From 66-474 sp964489055 (GTDB taxonomy: Bacteria; Pseudomonadota; Gammaproteobacteria; Xanthomonadales; Rhodanobacteraceae), in the NCBI GenBank assembly GCA_964489055.1, contig CAZAXF010000007.1:1-64000 (forward strand): DNA of 64,000 nucleotides, given 5' to 3'. A program made the translations under genes and the position numbers. Of this stretch, positions 42,534-52,491 are shown piece by piece. Each line of letters opens with the position of its first letter. The stretch's first letter is position 1. Below the pieces are notes generated by a model, which saw only the letters and a list, made by a program, of their open reading frames with translations, was not told the DNA's origin and made no database searches.

Positions 42534-42995
42534 ATGCAATACCAGTTCCTGCGCTCGCTGGCCGTGGCCGCGGCACTTACCCTCGCCGGCGTGGGCATGG
42601 CCGGCGCCCAGAATGCCGGCAATGTGCTGGTGCGGTCCGACGGCATCTACGTTCGCTGTGACCGCTGCGGTACGGTGCAGGCGATCGAACACAACGTCCG
42701 CCAGGGCAAGGACCACGGAACCGCGGGTGCCGTCATCGGCACCGTTACCGGCGCGGCGCTCGGTCACCAGGTGGGCAAGGGCAAGGGCCGCAAGGCGGCC
42801 ACCGTGGCCGGTGCGGTCGGCGGCGGCTTTGCCGGCCATGCAATCGGCAAGGGCGGCACCCAGCAGACCGCAATGGTGAGGATCAAGCTGGGCAACGGCA
42901 GCATGATGAACGTGGAGGTTCCCGACGCCGGCAGCATTCGCGTCGGCGACATCGTCGAGGTGGACACCAAGGGCAACATCACGCGCATCCGCTGA
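42534..42995 (+). CDS. Glycine-zipper 2TM domain envelope protein
   Basis: A 153-residue protein with a signal peptide and, at about 63-106, paired glycine-zipper helices (GAVIGTVTGAALGHQVGKG and VAGAVGGGFAGHAIGKG) as in the Rickettsia 17-kDa antigen/SlyB group. There is a CDRC motif at about 40-43. The ATG at 42534 has AAAGGAG. It may oligomerise in the membrane; role unknown. Confidence 0.8.
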   Translation: MQYQFLRSLAVAAALTLAGVGMAGAQNAGNVLVRSDGIYVRCDRCGTVQAIEHNVRQGKDHGTAGAVIGTVTGAALGHQVGKGKGRKAATVAGAVGGGFAGHAIGKGGTQQTAMVRIKLGNGSMMNVEVPDAGSIRVGDIVEVDTKGNITRIR

Positions 42996-43190
42996 CGGAC
43001 GATGCAGTCCATGACGTGACGCGCGCAACTCGCGCCGGCAACAAGGGCGCGCACCTCGTCCGCCATACGGCGGGCGCAACGCGTGCACCGTCGCTACGGC
43101 GCCACTCGATTCGACCGTCTCCCGCGCGGCGCGGGGACGGTCGGTTGCCCACGCGCTGCCGGGGCTCGCAGCGGATGATCGCCGCGCGCG

Positions 43191-43856
43191 TTACGCCCCG
43201 TCGCTGGTTCGCGGTTTCCGGCGGCGCCGATGCAAGCCGTAGCCCACGCCGATGGCGAGCAGACCCAGTCCGAACAGGCCCAGCGCTCCCGGTTCGGGCA
43301 CGGACATGGTTACGCTCGCTTCCCCGGGTGAAATGGGGAAATCGGTCAACAGGTAAAAGTCCTGCTCGTACTTGACCGACATCGGGCCGGTGTTGAACAG
43401 CATGCGCAACAGGCTGTCGCCGGACAGGGAATCTTCGGGACAGTTGCTGGTCGCCATGAGCGGGCCCGCCCAGTCGCACTCGATCGTGTCGCCATCCATT
43501 CCCGAAGGGAAAATCAGGTCAAACGCGAACACGTTGGCACCGTCGCCGCTGGCGTTGTTCAGCCACAGGCAGTACTTGGGAGTGAAGTTGGGGAACCGCT
43601 CATGCGCGTTGTCGATCGGGGCAGTCGGGAACCCGCTCTCCGGAGTGCAATCCAGAAACGACGCCTGAGTGGGTTGGTCGAGGCCGGTAACGTCGCACGG
43701 ACCCGGCGGGTTCAGGGAGCCGCAGGACGGGGGTGCAACCGCTTGGGGCGCCAATGATGGCGGATCGAAAATCACGTGCCGGGCCGCCGCGAAGGCGCTC
43801 GGCGCAGCGATGACGAGAAGCAGGGCTGCGAGCGCCGAAATCAGGTAACGTTTCAT
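43191..43856 (-). CDS. PEP-CTERM sorting-signal protein
   Basis: A 221-residue exported protein with a signal peptide (MKRYLISALAALLLVIAAPSAFA) and a C-terminal VPEP, hydrophobic helix and RRRRK cluster, the tripartite signal recognised by exosortase (EpsH). The mature part is rich in Pro, Asn and Asp with several cysteines. No exosortase is encoded in the window, so it must lie elsewhere. A sigma-54 site upstream fits PrsK/PrsR/RpoN control known for PEP-CTERM genes in floc formers. Confidence 0.85.
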   Translation of the reverse strand: MKRYLISALAALLLVIAAPSAFAAARHVIFDPPSLAPQAVAPPSCGSLNPPGPCDVTGLDQPTQASFLDCTPESGFPTAPIDNAHERFPNFTPKYCLWLNNASGDGANVFAFDLIFPSGMDGDTIECDWAGPLMATSNCPEDSLSGDSLLRMLFNTGPMSVKYEQDFYLLTDFPISPGEASVTMSVPEPGALGLFGLGLLAIGVGYGLHRRRRKPRTSDGA

Positions 43857-43929
43857 CGTCGAATCCTCTTTCCGGTTCGCACTTGGTCGCAAGGCCAAGG
43901 CTGTCAGAGCGATTCCCCCGCGTCGGTGT

Positions 43930-43947
43930 GCTGCATATCCGGTGCCA
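43930..43947 (-). promoter_or_regulatory. Putative sigma-54 promoter of the PEP-CTERM gene
   Basis: On the minus strand TGGCACC-GGAT-ATGCA matches the -24/-12 consensus (TGGCACG-N4-TTGCA) at ten of twelve fixed positions, with GG and GC separated by exactly 10 bp. Predicted +1 is about 65 nt before the ATG at 43856. A dyad CTTGGC-N12-GCCAAG lies upstream at 43974-43997, where an activator could bind. Confidence 0.6.
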
Positions 43948-44122
43948 ATATCCAGGTCGTTGTTTTTATTGGTCTTGGCAAAAGCTTGTTGGCCAAGATT
44001 GTAAATTTTTTCGACACCTGCGCCGGGGCCGCCATCAGGACGATCATTCGGCGCGATGTTTTTGCACGGTTTTGTTCGATTTCAGCGTCGGGACGGGGCT
44101 GCAAGATTTTCCGACACTCGTT

Positions 44123-45946
44123 TCAATCGGCTGCTGCAGACAGCGGTTGGCTTGGCGCGGGCAAGCCTGCCTGCCTGCACAGGGCGCCAAAGCGCGCGTC
44201 GTGCTGGTACGCGAGCACGAACGGATCGCTCAGCACGTTGCTGACGAACGTCGGGTCGTTCTGGGCCCGGGCACGCTCCAGCCATTCGAACATCTTGTCC
44301 GGTTGCTTGCGCACCGCGTACAGGTCGGCAACCAGGAATGGCTGCTCCTTGCCCTGCCTGGCGATGAACGCGTGCAGGGCCGCGTCGGCTTCCCGGTGAT
44401 CGGAGCCGATCTGTTGCACCAGTGCCAGTGCCCACGGTCCGTACGCCGGGTCGGTTATCTTTTTTGCGTCGCGCTGCGCGGCGGCGGCATTGCCACGCAG
44501 AACGTTGATCTCGACCAGGATCGTGTTCAGGCCCGGGAACTGAGGCTGCAAGGCCAGCGCCTTGTTGATGGCCTGCTCGGCCGCATCGAGCTGGCGTTGC
44601 CCGAACAGGGCCAGGGCCAGACTGTAGTAAAAATCGGGGCGCAGCGGATCGGCGTTGACGGCCTTGTGGAACAACTTGACGGCTGGCTGCAATTGGCCCA
44701 CGGCCATCAACCCGTTCGCCAGGTGGTTCATGCTGTTGGTATCGTCCGGGGCAAGCTGGTAGGCCCGCTTGTACTCGGCCAGTGCACGCACCGGATCGTT
44801 GTCGACGGTCGCCAGCAGGTAACCGTGATCGGCGTGGGCAAACGCGGCGCCTGGTGCCAGCCGCAGTTCCCTGTCCACCGCGGCGCGGGCATCGGCATAC
44901 GCCTGTTGCCGTTCGTCGCCGGTCAGGTACAGCACGCCAAGGTTGACCGAGGCATTGGACAACAATCCCCACGCGTAGGCGTAATCGGGATCGAGCTTGA
45001 GTGCCTGCCGGTACAGCGCGATCCCCTGGCGTATGGCCGCTTCGGTGCCATGCCGGTAGATGGCGCGTCCCTGCAGCATCAGCCGATAGGCCTCGACGTT
45101 GCCGCCGGGCGGCTTGTCGTCGGCGACGATGGCCTTGCCCAGCAGCTTGATCTTGAGTGCCGCGGCGACGGCTTCGCCGATCCTGGACTGGATCGCGAAC
45201 ACGTCGTTCAGTCGTTCGTCGTAACTGTGCGACCACACGCTGGTGCCGTCCGCGGCGCGGATCATGCCGACCGTGACGCGGATGCGGTCGCCTTGCTGGA
45301 ACACCGAACCCTGGATCAGGTTGGCCACGCCAAGTGCCGCGCCGATCTGCGCCGGACTGTCCTTCGAATCGCGGAACTTGAAGCTCGAGTACTTGCCGAT
45401 CACCTTCAATCCCTTGATCTGCGTGAGCTCGGAGATCAGTTCCTCCGAAAGGCCGTCGGAAAAATACTGCTGCTTCGGGTTGCCGCTTTCGTTGCCGAAC
45501 GGCAAAACCGCGACGGACTCTTCAGGGACCTTGGCCAGCTCCGCGGCGATGGCCTTGGCATCGGCCGCGTTGGTCGTGCTGGTGACATCGCGACGCAGCA
45601 CGAAGGTGTTGGTTACCAGCAGCACCACGGCCACCGCGAGCACCCCGATGATCCAGAAGTCCAGCTTGCGGCCCGTGTGCGCCGCGGTCGACTCGCTTGG
45701 CGCGATTTCGCTTTCGAGCTTCAGCCCGGTAGGGGTGAATTCGAAAAACCAGGCGAAGGCGATCCAGAACGGAAACCCGATCGCGCACGCGACCACGAAC
45801 CAGCGCGTCACCCAGTCCGGCATGCCGAACGCGGGCGCCAATTGCGCGATGCCCTGCGACAGCGCCCACACCGCCGCGATGTAGAACGCCCCCGCGCGGA
45901 ACACGTTGCGGCGCCTGAGTTCACTGAGAAGCGACACTGGCTTCAA
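44123..45946 (-). CDS. Two-TM signalling protein with FlgO-like and TPR repeats
   Basis: A 607-residue protein. Hydrophobic segments near 15-35, 50-70 and 95-115 precede a soluble FlgO-like domain (SVAVLPFGNESGNPKQQYFSDGLSEELISEL) and at least six TPR units. The arrangement is common in Xanthomonadales, often attached to an adenylate cyclase or CadC domain, which is absent here. The TTG start at 45946 is favoured by GGGGG 7-11 nt upstream. Downstream targets unknown. Confidence 0.75.
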   Translation of the reverse strand: MKPVSLLSELRRRNVFRAGAFYIAAVWALSQGIAQLAPAFGMPDWVTRWFVVACAIGFPFWIAFAWFFEFTPTGLKLESEIAPSESTAAHTGRKLDFWIIGVLAVAVVLLVTNTFVLRRDVTSTTNAADAKAIAAELAKVPEESVAVLPFGNESGNPKQQYFSDGLSEELISELTQIKGLKVIGKYSSFKFRDSKDSPAQIGAALGVANLIQGSVFQQGDRIRVTVGMIRAADGTSVWSHSYDERLNDVFAIQSRIGEAVAAALKIKLLGKAIVADDKPPGGNVEAYRLMLQGRAIYRHGTEAAIRQGIALYRQALKLDPDYAYAWGLLSNASVNLGVLYLTGDERQQAYADARAAVDRELRLAPGAAFAHADHGYLLATVDNDPVRALAEYKRAYQLAPDDTNSMNHLANGLMAVGQLQPAVKLFHKAVNADPLRPDFYYSLALALFGQRQLDAAEQAINKALALQPQFPGLNTILVEINVLRGNAAAAQRDAKKITDPAYGPWALALVQQIGSDHREADAALHAFIARQGKEQPFLVADLYAVRKQPDKMFEWLERARAQNDPTFVSNVLSDPFVLAYQHDARFGALCRQAGLPAPSQPLSAAAD

Positions 45947-46132
45947 GCGATTACCCCCGGCCCGGGTTTTGTGACTTGCGTCACGGATTGTACCGCCACA
46001 ACCGGGTGCTGAGGGCGGAAAGGCTGGTCGGGAGTGTCGATCGCCGCGGGAATGCCGGGTCGGCTGGCGGTAGCGGCCCCGCGGGGCCGGCGACCGTCGG
46101 AACGCGGTTGCCGGTTGCAGCCGCGGGCAGGT

Positions 46133-46993
46133 TCAGGCGTTGTCGAAGCGCATGGACAGGTCGATGGCGCGCACGTGCTTGGTCAGCGCGCCGATGGAAA
46201 TGCAGTCGACGCCGGTTTCGGCGATCGCGCGCACGCGTGCCAGGTCGACGCTGCCGGAGACTTCCAGCGGCACGCGGCCGGCGGCGAGGGTGACGGCTTC
46301 GCGCAGCATCGCGTCGGAAAATTCATCCAGCAGCACGCGGTCGGCGCCGGCTTCGATGGCCGCTTGCAGTTGGTCGAGCGATTCGACTTCGCAGTCCAGG
46401 AACACGCCGGGACTGGCGGCGCGCACGGCGGTGATGGCGTTGGCGATTCCGCCCGCCGCGGCGACGTGGTTTTCCTTGATCAGGATCGCGTCGTGCAGGC
46501 CCATCCGGTGGTTGTGGCCGCCGCCGCAGCGCACGGCGTATTTTTGCGCCAGGCGCAGGCCGGGGATGGTCTTGCGGGTGTCGAGGATCTTCGCGCGGGT
46601 GCTGGCCACGGCATCGACGTAGCGGCGCGTGACGGTGGCGGTGCCGGACAGGGTCTGCAGGAAGTTCAGCGCGTTGCGCTCGCCGGCAACCAGCGCACGG
46701 GCGTTGCCTTCCAGTTCGCACAGCACGTCGTCGGCGGCGACGTGGTCGGCGTCCGCGACGCGCCACCGGATGCGCACCTCGGGATCGAGCTGGCGGAAGC
46801 ATTCATCGGCCCACGGTGCGCCGGCCAGCACCGCATCCTCGCGGCACACGATCCGTGCGCGGGCCTGCGCGGTGGCGTCGATCAGCGCGGCGGTCACGTC
46901 GCCCGCGCCGATATCCTCGGCCAGCGCGCGCGCGACGTCGGCGTGGATCGCGGCAGCGGGCGGGGTGTGCGGCCGCGCGTTGGCGGCACTCAT
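46133..46993 (-). CDS. nadC: Nicotinate-nucleotide pyrophosphorylase (quinolinate phosphoribosyltransferase)
   Basis: NadC makes nicotinate mononucleotide from quinolinate and PRPP in NAD synthesis. The 286-residue protein shows EDIGAGDVTAALID, NFLQTLSGTAT, DTRKTIPGLRLAQKYAVRCGGGHNHRMGLHDAILIKENH and EVEVSGSVDL-type C-terminal sequence. Complete. The start overlaps the DUF1631 stop (ATGA). Confidence 0.96.
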   Translation of the reverse strand: MSAANARPHTPPAAAIHADVARALAEDIGAGDVTAALIDATAQARARIVCREDAVLAGAPWADECFRQLDPEVRIRWRVADADHVAADDVLCELEGNARALVAGERNALNFLQTLSGTATVTRRYVDAVASTRAKILDTRKTIPGLRLAQKYAVRCGGGHNHRMGLHDAILIKENHVAAAGGIANAITAVRAASPGVFLDCEVESLDQLQAAIEAGADRVLLDEFSDAMLREAVTLAAGRVPLEVSGSVDLARVRAIAETGVDCISIGALTKHVRAIDLSMRFDNA

Positions 46994-49350
46994 GCAGTCG
47001 GAGGCGATTGCGGCTGCTGCTCGCCCTGCGCGTTGCGCAGGCGGTCGACGATGGCGTCGAGTGCGCGGTCGAACAGCGGGACTTCCTCCAGGATCAGCGC
47101 GCGCTGGTCGTGGATCTCGGTCGCCAGTTCCACCGCGGTGCGATCGGCGACCTTGAGGCCGCGGCGGTTGACGAACAGGTACTTGCCGCTGATCGGGCTG
47201 ATCCAGGACAGCTTGGCACGTTCGCGGCCGCCGGTATCGTCGATGAATTCGATCCAGGCACCGACCTTCAGTTCACGCACCGTCTGCAGCGACGTGGCGT
47301 CGATGTTCACCGACATGTCGTCGGGATCGAAGTCGTCCTCGACCTCGGGTGCGGTCTCGGTGATCGCCGGCTGCGCTTCGGCGCCGCTGCCCAGCACCAC
47401 CTCGGCGACGGCGGCCGGTTCCGGCTCGGGTTCGGCGGCGGGCGCGGTGGGTGCGGGTTCGCCCAGTTGCCGGCGCCAGAACTTCCACAGTTCGGCCATC
47501 AGGCGGTCGATGTCCGGCTCCTGGAACGCGACGGTCGCCAGGCCGGTGCGCAGGTGTCGTTCGAGCGATTCCAGCGCGCCGCGGTACTGCGCGTGCGCTT
47601 CCTCGCCGCTGGGTGCGTCGGCGGTGGCGATGAAGTCGTCCACGAAGTGCACCGCGGAGCGGAACTCGGGCGAATCGACGCCCTGGCGCAACACCACCAG
47701 CACCAGGTAGTTGGCCCACGGCCGCGTCAGTACGCCGCGCAGCAGGGCGGGCAGGTTGCGGTCGTTGATGCGCGAGAGGATCTCCCGCGCGGCACGGCGG
47801 CGCGCTTCCTGCAGGCGTTCGCGGCCGCGTGCGGCTTCGGTTGCACGGCTTTCGGCGAGCTCGGCGCGCTTGCGGTTCTGTTCGACGAACTGGGTGAACT
47901 GGTCGAGCTCGCGGCTGAACACGTCCACGTCGTCGTCGAAATCCTTCAGCAGGGTTTCCACGACCTGCTTGACCTTGTCGTACAGGCGATGGTCGCGGTC
48001 GGATTCCTCCGACCAGCTCTTGGCGGCGTCGGCGAGCTGGTCCAGCAGCTTGCGCGCCGGGTGCGAGGCGTGCGCGAACATGCGCCGGTCCAGGATCGCG
48101 ACCTTGAGGTAGGGAATCTGCAGGCGCGCCAGCAGCACCTGCATCGGGGCCGGGATGGTGTGGTCCTGCAGCACGTACTCGAACAGCATCCCGACCAGGT
48201 CGATGGTGTCCTCGTCGCTGCCCGACACGTTGGCCCTGGCCTGGCCGGACAGTTTCTGGATCTGCAGCATCAACTCGTCCTTGAGGTGCTGGACCATTCC
48301 GGCGGCGGCGGTGCTGTCGGGTGTGGGCGCGGCCGGCAGCGGCTGGGCCTCGCCCTGCAGCAGGCTCAGTGCGCCAAGCAGTTCGGCGGGTGTCAGCGAC
48401 GCCATGCCCGCGCCACCCTGGTAGCCGGCACCCGAAGACGTGCCGCCGCTGCCGTGCCGGCGTGCCGCCAGCAGCGAGGTCAGGCGCTGCATCAACTCGC
48501 CGTGCAGCTCGTCGTCGATGCTGTCGGCGTCATCGGCGTCGGTGGCTTGCCGGGAAGCGTCATCGCCCGGCTGCTGTGCGCCGCGCGACCTGCGCGTACC
48601 GGTACCGCCCGGGCGTCGCACCACGGTCGGGTGGCGCAGGTGCGGCAGGACGCCGGCCTGCACCAGGCGCACGTTGACGTCGTGGTACAGCGTTTCAAGC
48701 GCCTGGAGCACGTAGCGCTCGAACATCTTGAGGATGATCAGGCGCACCCGGATGTTGACTTCGGACAGTTCGCCCAGGGCCTCGCGGAAGGCCTCGGTCA
48801 ACGCGCTGGGCGCCAGCGGATTGTTGGCGTTGGTGGTTTCGCGGCCGCCGTTCAACACCGACATGCGCTGGTTCAACGCCATCAGCGCCGCCGACAGGCG
48901 GCCGTCGGCCTTGGCCACCATGCTGGAGACGGCCAGCGACTCTTCGAGCTCGCGGTCGTCGACCAGGCTCAGTTCGCCACTGCTGGAAAACGCCCGCTGG
49001 GCGTCGCTGCCCTGCGCCGCGCGGCCGGCCGCAAAATCACCGAACCCGCGCTTGACGTGGTCGGCGAACATGCGCTGGATGCGCGGGCGGCGCTTGCGCG
49101 TCTCGCGCATGCCGTCGAAGTATTCGGTCTGGCTGGCGTTGCTCTCGGCCTTTTCGGCCAGGTCGAACAGCGTGTCGTCGACGTTGTCGAGCAAGGTGTT
49201 GACCAGATCGCCGGTGGACTTGACCGTCATTTCGCGGACCGCCACCAGCAGGCCGCCCACGTGGCCGTTTTCGGCAGCGGGTGCGCGTGAGCCGATCTCG
49301 ACGACTTTCTTGTCGTCGTTCGGCGAAGGATCGGGCGACGTGGTGGTCAT
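46990..49350 (-). CDS. DUF1631 domain protein
   Basis: A 786-residue soluble protein of the DUF1631 family, with long helical, Asp/Glu/Arg-rich segments (EGRLSAALMALNQRMSVL, LGELSEVNIRVRLIILKMFERYVL). The C-terminal part (LKVGAWIEFIDDTGGRERAKLSWISPISGKYLFVNRRGLKV) looks PilZ-like. No enzymatic motif is visible. A link to cyclic-di-GMP signalling is possible but unproven. Overlaps nadC by 4 bp, an association of unknown meaning. Confidence 0.8.
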   Translation of the reverse strand: MTTTSPDPSPNDDKKVVEIGSRAPAAENGHVGGLLVAVREMTVKSTGDLVNTLLDNVDDTLFDLAEKAESNASQTEYFDGMRETRKRRPRIQRMFADHVKRGFGDFAAGRAAQGSDAQRAFSSSGELSLVDDRELEESLAVSSMVAKADGRLSAALMALNQRMSVLNGGRETTNANNPLAPSALTEAFREALGELSEVNIRVRLIILKMFERYVLQALETLYHDVNVRLVQAGVLPHLRHPTVVRRPGGTGTRRSRGAQQPGDDASRQATDADDADSIDDELHGELMQRLTSLLAARRHGSGGTSSGAGYQGGAGMASLTPAELLGALSLLQGEAQPLPAAPTPDSTAAAGMVQHLKDELMLQIQKLSGQARANVSGSDEDTIDLVGMLFEYVLQDHTIPAPMQVLLARLQIPYLKVAILDRRMFAHASHPARKLLDQLADAAKSWSEESDRDHRLYDKVKQVVETLLKDFDDDVDVFSRELDQFTQFVEQNRKRAELAESRATEAARGRERLQEARRRAAREILSRINDRNLPALLRGVLTRPWANYLVLVVLRQGVDSPEFRSAVHFVDDFIATADAPSGEEAHAQYRGALESLERHLRTGLATVAFQEPDIDRLMAELWKFWRRQLGEPAPTAPAAEPEPEPAAVAEVVLGSGAEAQPAITETAPEVEDDFDPDDMSVNIDATSLQTVRELKVGAWIEFIDDTGGRERAKLSWISPISGKYLFVNRRGLKVADRTAVELATEIHDQRALILEEVPLFDRALDAIVDRLRNAQGEQQPQSPPTA

Positions 49351-49473
49351 GGAGCGGGCCGCAATCGGCAACCGGCGATGGATGGTGTCAGTATGCCTCA
49401 CACCGCATTACGTAACGTGAATCAGCGCACAGCCCGGCGGACCGGGTGCGCAGGGAGCGCCGCGCGGATACGC

Positions 49474-49740
49474 TCAGGCGGGAAAATCCGTCAATTGCAC
49501 GGTGCCGATGCCTTCGTCGGCCAGCATCACCGGGATGTCGTCCTCGATCCGGTAGACCACCTTGCGGTCGGTGGTGATCAGGCCCGCCGCCAGGGTCGCG
49601 GAAACCTTCTGGCCGGCAACGGTATCCACGCCGCCGGCGGTGATCGCGCGGTTCAGCGCGTCCAGCTCGTCGCGGCGCAAGGGGCGCACCGGGGTCTTGC
49701 TGACCGGGTCGCACAGGATGTCGAGCAATCGCTTGTCCAT
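49474..49740 (-). CDS. Trm112 family protein (YcaR/UPF0434-like)
   Basis: An 88-residue protein starting MDKRLLDILCDPVSKTPVR, with VVYRIEDDIPVMLADEGIGTVQ, the usual Trm112-like zinc-ribbon pattern, although only one cysteine of the pair is visible (CDPVSK). Divergent from purE by 36 bp. Relatives activate methyltransferases. Confidence 0.85.
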   Translation of the reverse strand: MDKRLLDILCDPVSKTPVRPLRRDELDALNRAITAGGVDTVAGQKVSATLAAGLITTDRKVVYRIEDDIPVMLADEGIGTVQLTDFPA

Positions 49741-49776
49741 GCCGCGTACAATACCGGGTTTTGCAGTGGACACGCC

Positions 49777-50315
<539 letters not shown>

Positions 50316-50316
<1 letters not shown>

Positions 50317-51461
50317 TGGCGACACTGGGGATCCTGGGCGGTGGCCAGTTGGCGCGCATGCTGGTGCTGGCCGGCGTGCCGCTGGGCGTGCGTTTTCGCA
50401 TCGTCGATCCGGTGGCCGACGCCTGCGCCGGGCAGGTCGCCCCGCTGCTGCAGGCCGACTGGGACGCCACCGACGCGCTCGAGCCCTTCGCCTCGGCCGT
50501 CGACGTGGCAACCTTCGATTTCGAGAACGTGCCCGCGGCCACGGCCGAATGGCTGGTCGCGCGCACCCGGATCGCGCCCAATGCGCATTCGCTGGCCACG
50601 GCGCAGGACCGGGTCGCGGAGAAGACGCTGTTTCGAGAATGCGGCCTGCCGACGACGGAATTCGTCGCGGTCGCGGACCGCGCCGGACTCGATGCGGCGC
50701 TGGAGAAGACCGGCGCGCCGGCGATCCTGAAGACGCGCCGCGAGGGTTACGACGGCAAGGGCCAGTTCCGCATCGGCACGCCGGCAGACGCCGACGCCGC
50801 GTGGGAGGCCCTGGGCGCCCAGGCCGACACGCGCGGGCTGATCCTGGAAGCCTTCGTGCCATTCGACTTCGAGGCCTCGGTGGTGGCCGTGCGCGCGCGC
50901 AACGGTGATTTCCGGACCTGGCCGCTGACGCGCAACTGGCACGACAACGGCATCCTCTCGGTCAGCCTGGCGCCCGCCAGCGTGGCCGACACCGTCAGCA
51001 ACGCGGCATTCGCACACGCCCGCGCGATCGCAGAGAAACTGGACTACGTCGGCACCTTTGCGCTGGAACTGTTCGTCAAGGGCGGGCAACTGCTGGGCAA
51101 CGAAATGGCGCCGCGCGTGCACAACTCCGGGCACTGGACCATCGAGGGCGCGGTCACCTCGCAGTTCGAGAACCACGTGCGCGCGGTGATGGGCCTGCCG
51201 CTGGGCGACACCTCCCTGCGCTTTCCCTCGTGCATGCTCAACTGGATCGGCGAACTGCCCGAACGCGACAAGCTGCTCGCGGTACCGGGCGCGCACTGGC
51301 ACGACTACGGCAAGGCGCCGCGACCCGGCCGCAAGGTCGGTCACGCGACGGTGTGCGCGCGCGATGCCGCAGCGCTGGCCAAGCGGTTGCGCCAGGTTGC
51401 CGGGGCACTGGGCCGCGAGTCCCAGGTCGAATCCGTGCTGCGGGCGCTGGAAGGCGAGTGA
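50316..51461 (+). CDS. purK: N5-carboxyaminoimidazole ribonucleotide synthase PurK
   Basis: ATP-grasp enzyme that makes N5-CAIR from AIR, ATP and bicarbonate. The 381-residue protein shows GILGGGQLARML, TFDFENVPA, LKTRRGYDGKGQFRI-like ATP-grasp sequence (KTRREGYDGKGQFRIG) and NEMAPRVHNSGHWTIEGAVTSQFENH. Complete. Confidence 0.97.
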
Positions 51462-51465
51462 TCGG

Positions 51466-51525
51466 CGGGCGGTGTCCGCCCTGCGTCGATTGCATTGCAG
51501 GGTAGGGCGGGCACTGCCCGCCGCG
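51466..51525. repeat. Pair of REP palindromes between convergent purK and CPBP genes
   Basis: GCGGGCGGTGTCCGCCCTGC (51466-51485) and GGGCGGGCACTGCCCGCC within 51503-51525 belong to the palindrome family at 1766-1975 and 28540-28601. They lie between two 3' ends, a usual REP position. Confidence 0.85.
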
Positions 51526-51551
51526 CCTGCTGCCCGGGGCGGCAGGCCGGG

Positions 51552-52370
51552 TCACGGGTGTGGCGCGCTGGCCAGGAACCAGCCGGCGATCGCGATGGCG
51601 TTGAACGCGACGTGCGCGGTCACCGAGGTCCACAGCGAACCCGAGCGCAGCCGCAGCCACGCCAGCAATACGCCAAGCAGCACCAGCGTGGGAACCGGAT
51701 ACCAGGCGAACTTGAAGTCCGGCAGGTGCACCAGCCCGAAGACCACCGCACTGGCCAGTACCGCCGGTACCACCGGCAGGCGCCGCATCAGCCCGGACAG
51801 CAACACGCCGCGGAAGACGGCTTCCTCCACCATCGGCGCGACCACCGCCGCCGACAGCGCCAGCGGGATGCGCCACGCCATCGGCACGCTTTGCGCCCAC
51901 AGGCTGATGTCCTGCCGGGGTGCGTGGCCGCCGCCCAGGGCGTGTGCCAGCAACGCGCCCAGCCAGGCCGCGGCCAGTCCGACCGCGACCGCGAGCGGGA
52001 AATACCAGGAACTGGCCGGCGCGCGCACCCCGAATCCCGGCGGGTCTGCGACCGGCCACATCGCCCGCCAGTGGCGGTGGATGAACCACAACATCAACGC
52101 CGCGGTCGCGACCAGCGTCAGCGAAACGGTGGCCACGTGCACGTCAGGCGTCTGCATGAGACCGGTCGCGGCCGCCGCCGCGGCCTGCGCGTCGTGTTCC
52201 GGTGCGCTGACCGCGCCGACGATGCCGATCGCGACTGCCGCGACCACCGCGACGACCAGGCCCACGGCAAACTGCAGCAGGAAATACAGCACCACCACGC
52301 CCAGGCCGCTCCACGGGCCGGGCGCCCGCGGAGCGATCTCGGCGCCAGCTTGATGGTTGCGGGTATCCAC
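51552..52370 (-). CDS. CPBP family intramembrane metalloprotease
   Basis: A membrane protein of about 272 residues with several transmembrane segments. CPBP motifs: MVEEAVFRGVLLSGLM (EExxxR), FGLVHL and TAHVAFNA. The GTG at 52370 (VDTRNHQ) is chosen as the nearest start before the first helix, with a weak ribosome site; start uncertain. Substrate unknown. Confidence 0.8.
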   Translation of the reverse strand: MDTRNHQAGAEIAPRAPGPWSGLGVVVLYFLLQFAVGLVVAVVAAVAIGIVGAVSAPEHDAQAAAAAATGLMQTPDVHVATVSLTLVATAALMLWFIHRHWRAMWPVADPPGFGVRAPASSWYFPLAVAVGLAAAWLGALLAHALGGGHAPRQDISLWAQSVPMAWRIPLALSAAVVAPMVEEAVFRGVLLSGLMRRLPVVPAVLASAVVFGLVHLPDFKFAWYPVPTLVLLGVLLAWLRLRSGSLWTSVTAHVAFNAIAIAGWFLASAPHP

Positions 52371-52491
52371 GCAAGAGTTCCCTGGTTTCGGCGACCGCCG
52401 GGTGTGCGCGGACGGCTTTGACAACCTGCGGCGCGTGCGCGATGGTAACCGGAATATCCGCCGCATATGGCTACGTACCAGAGGTCTTCGC

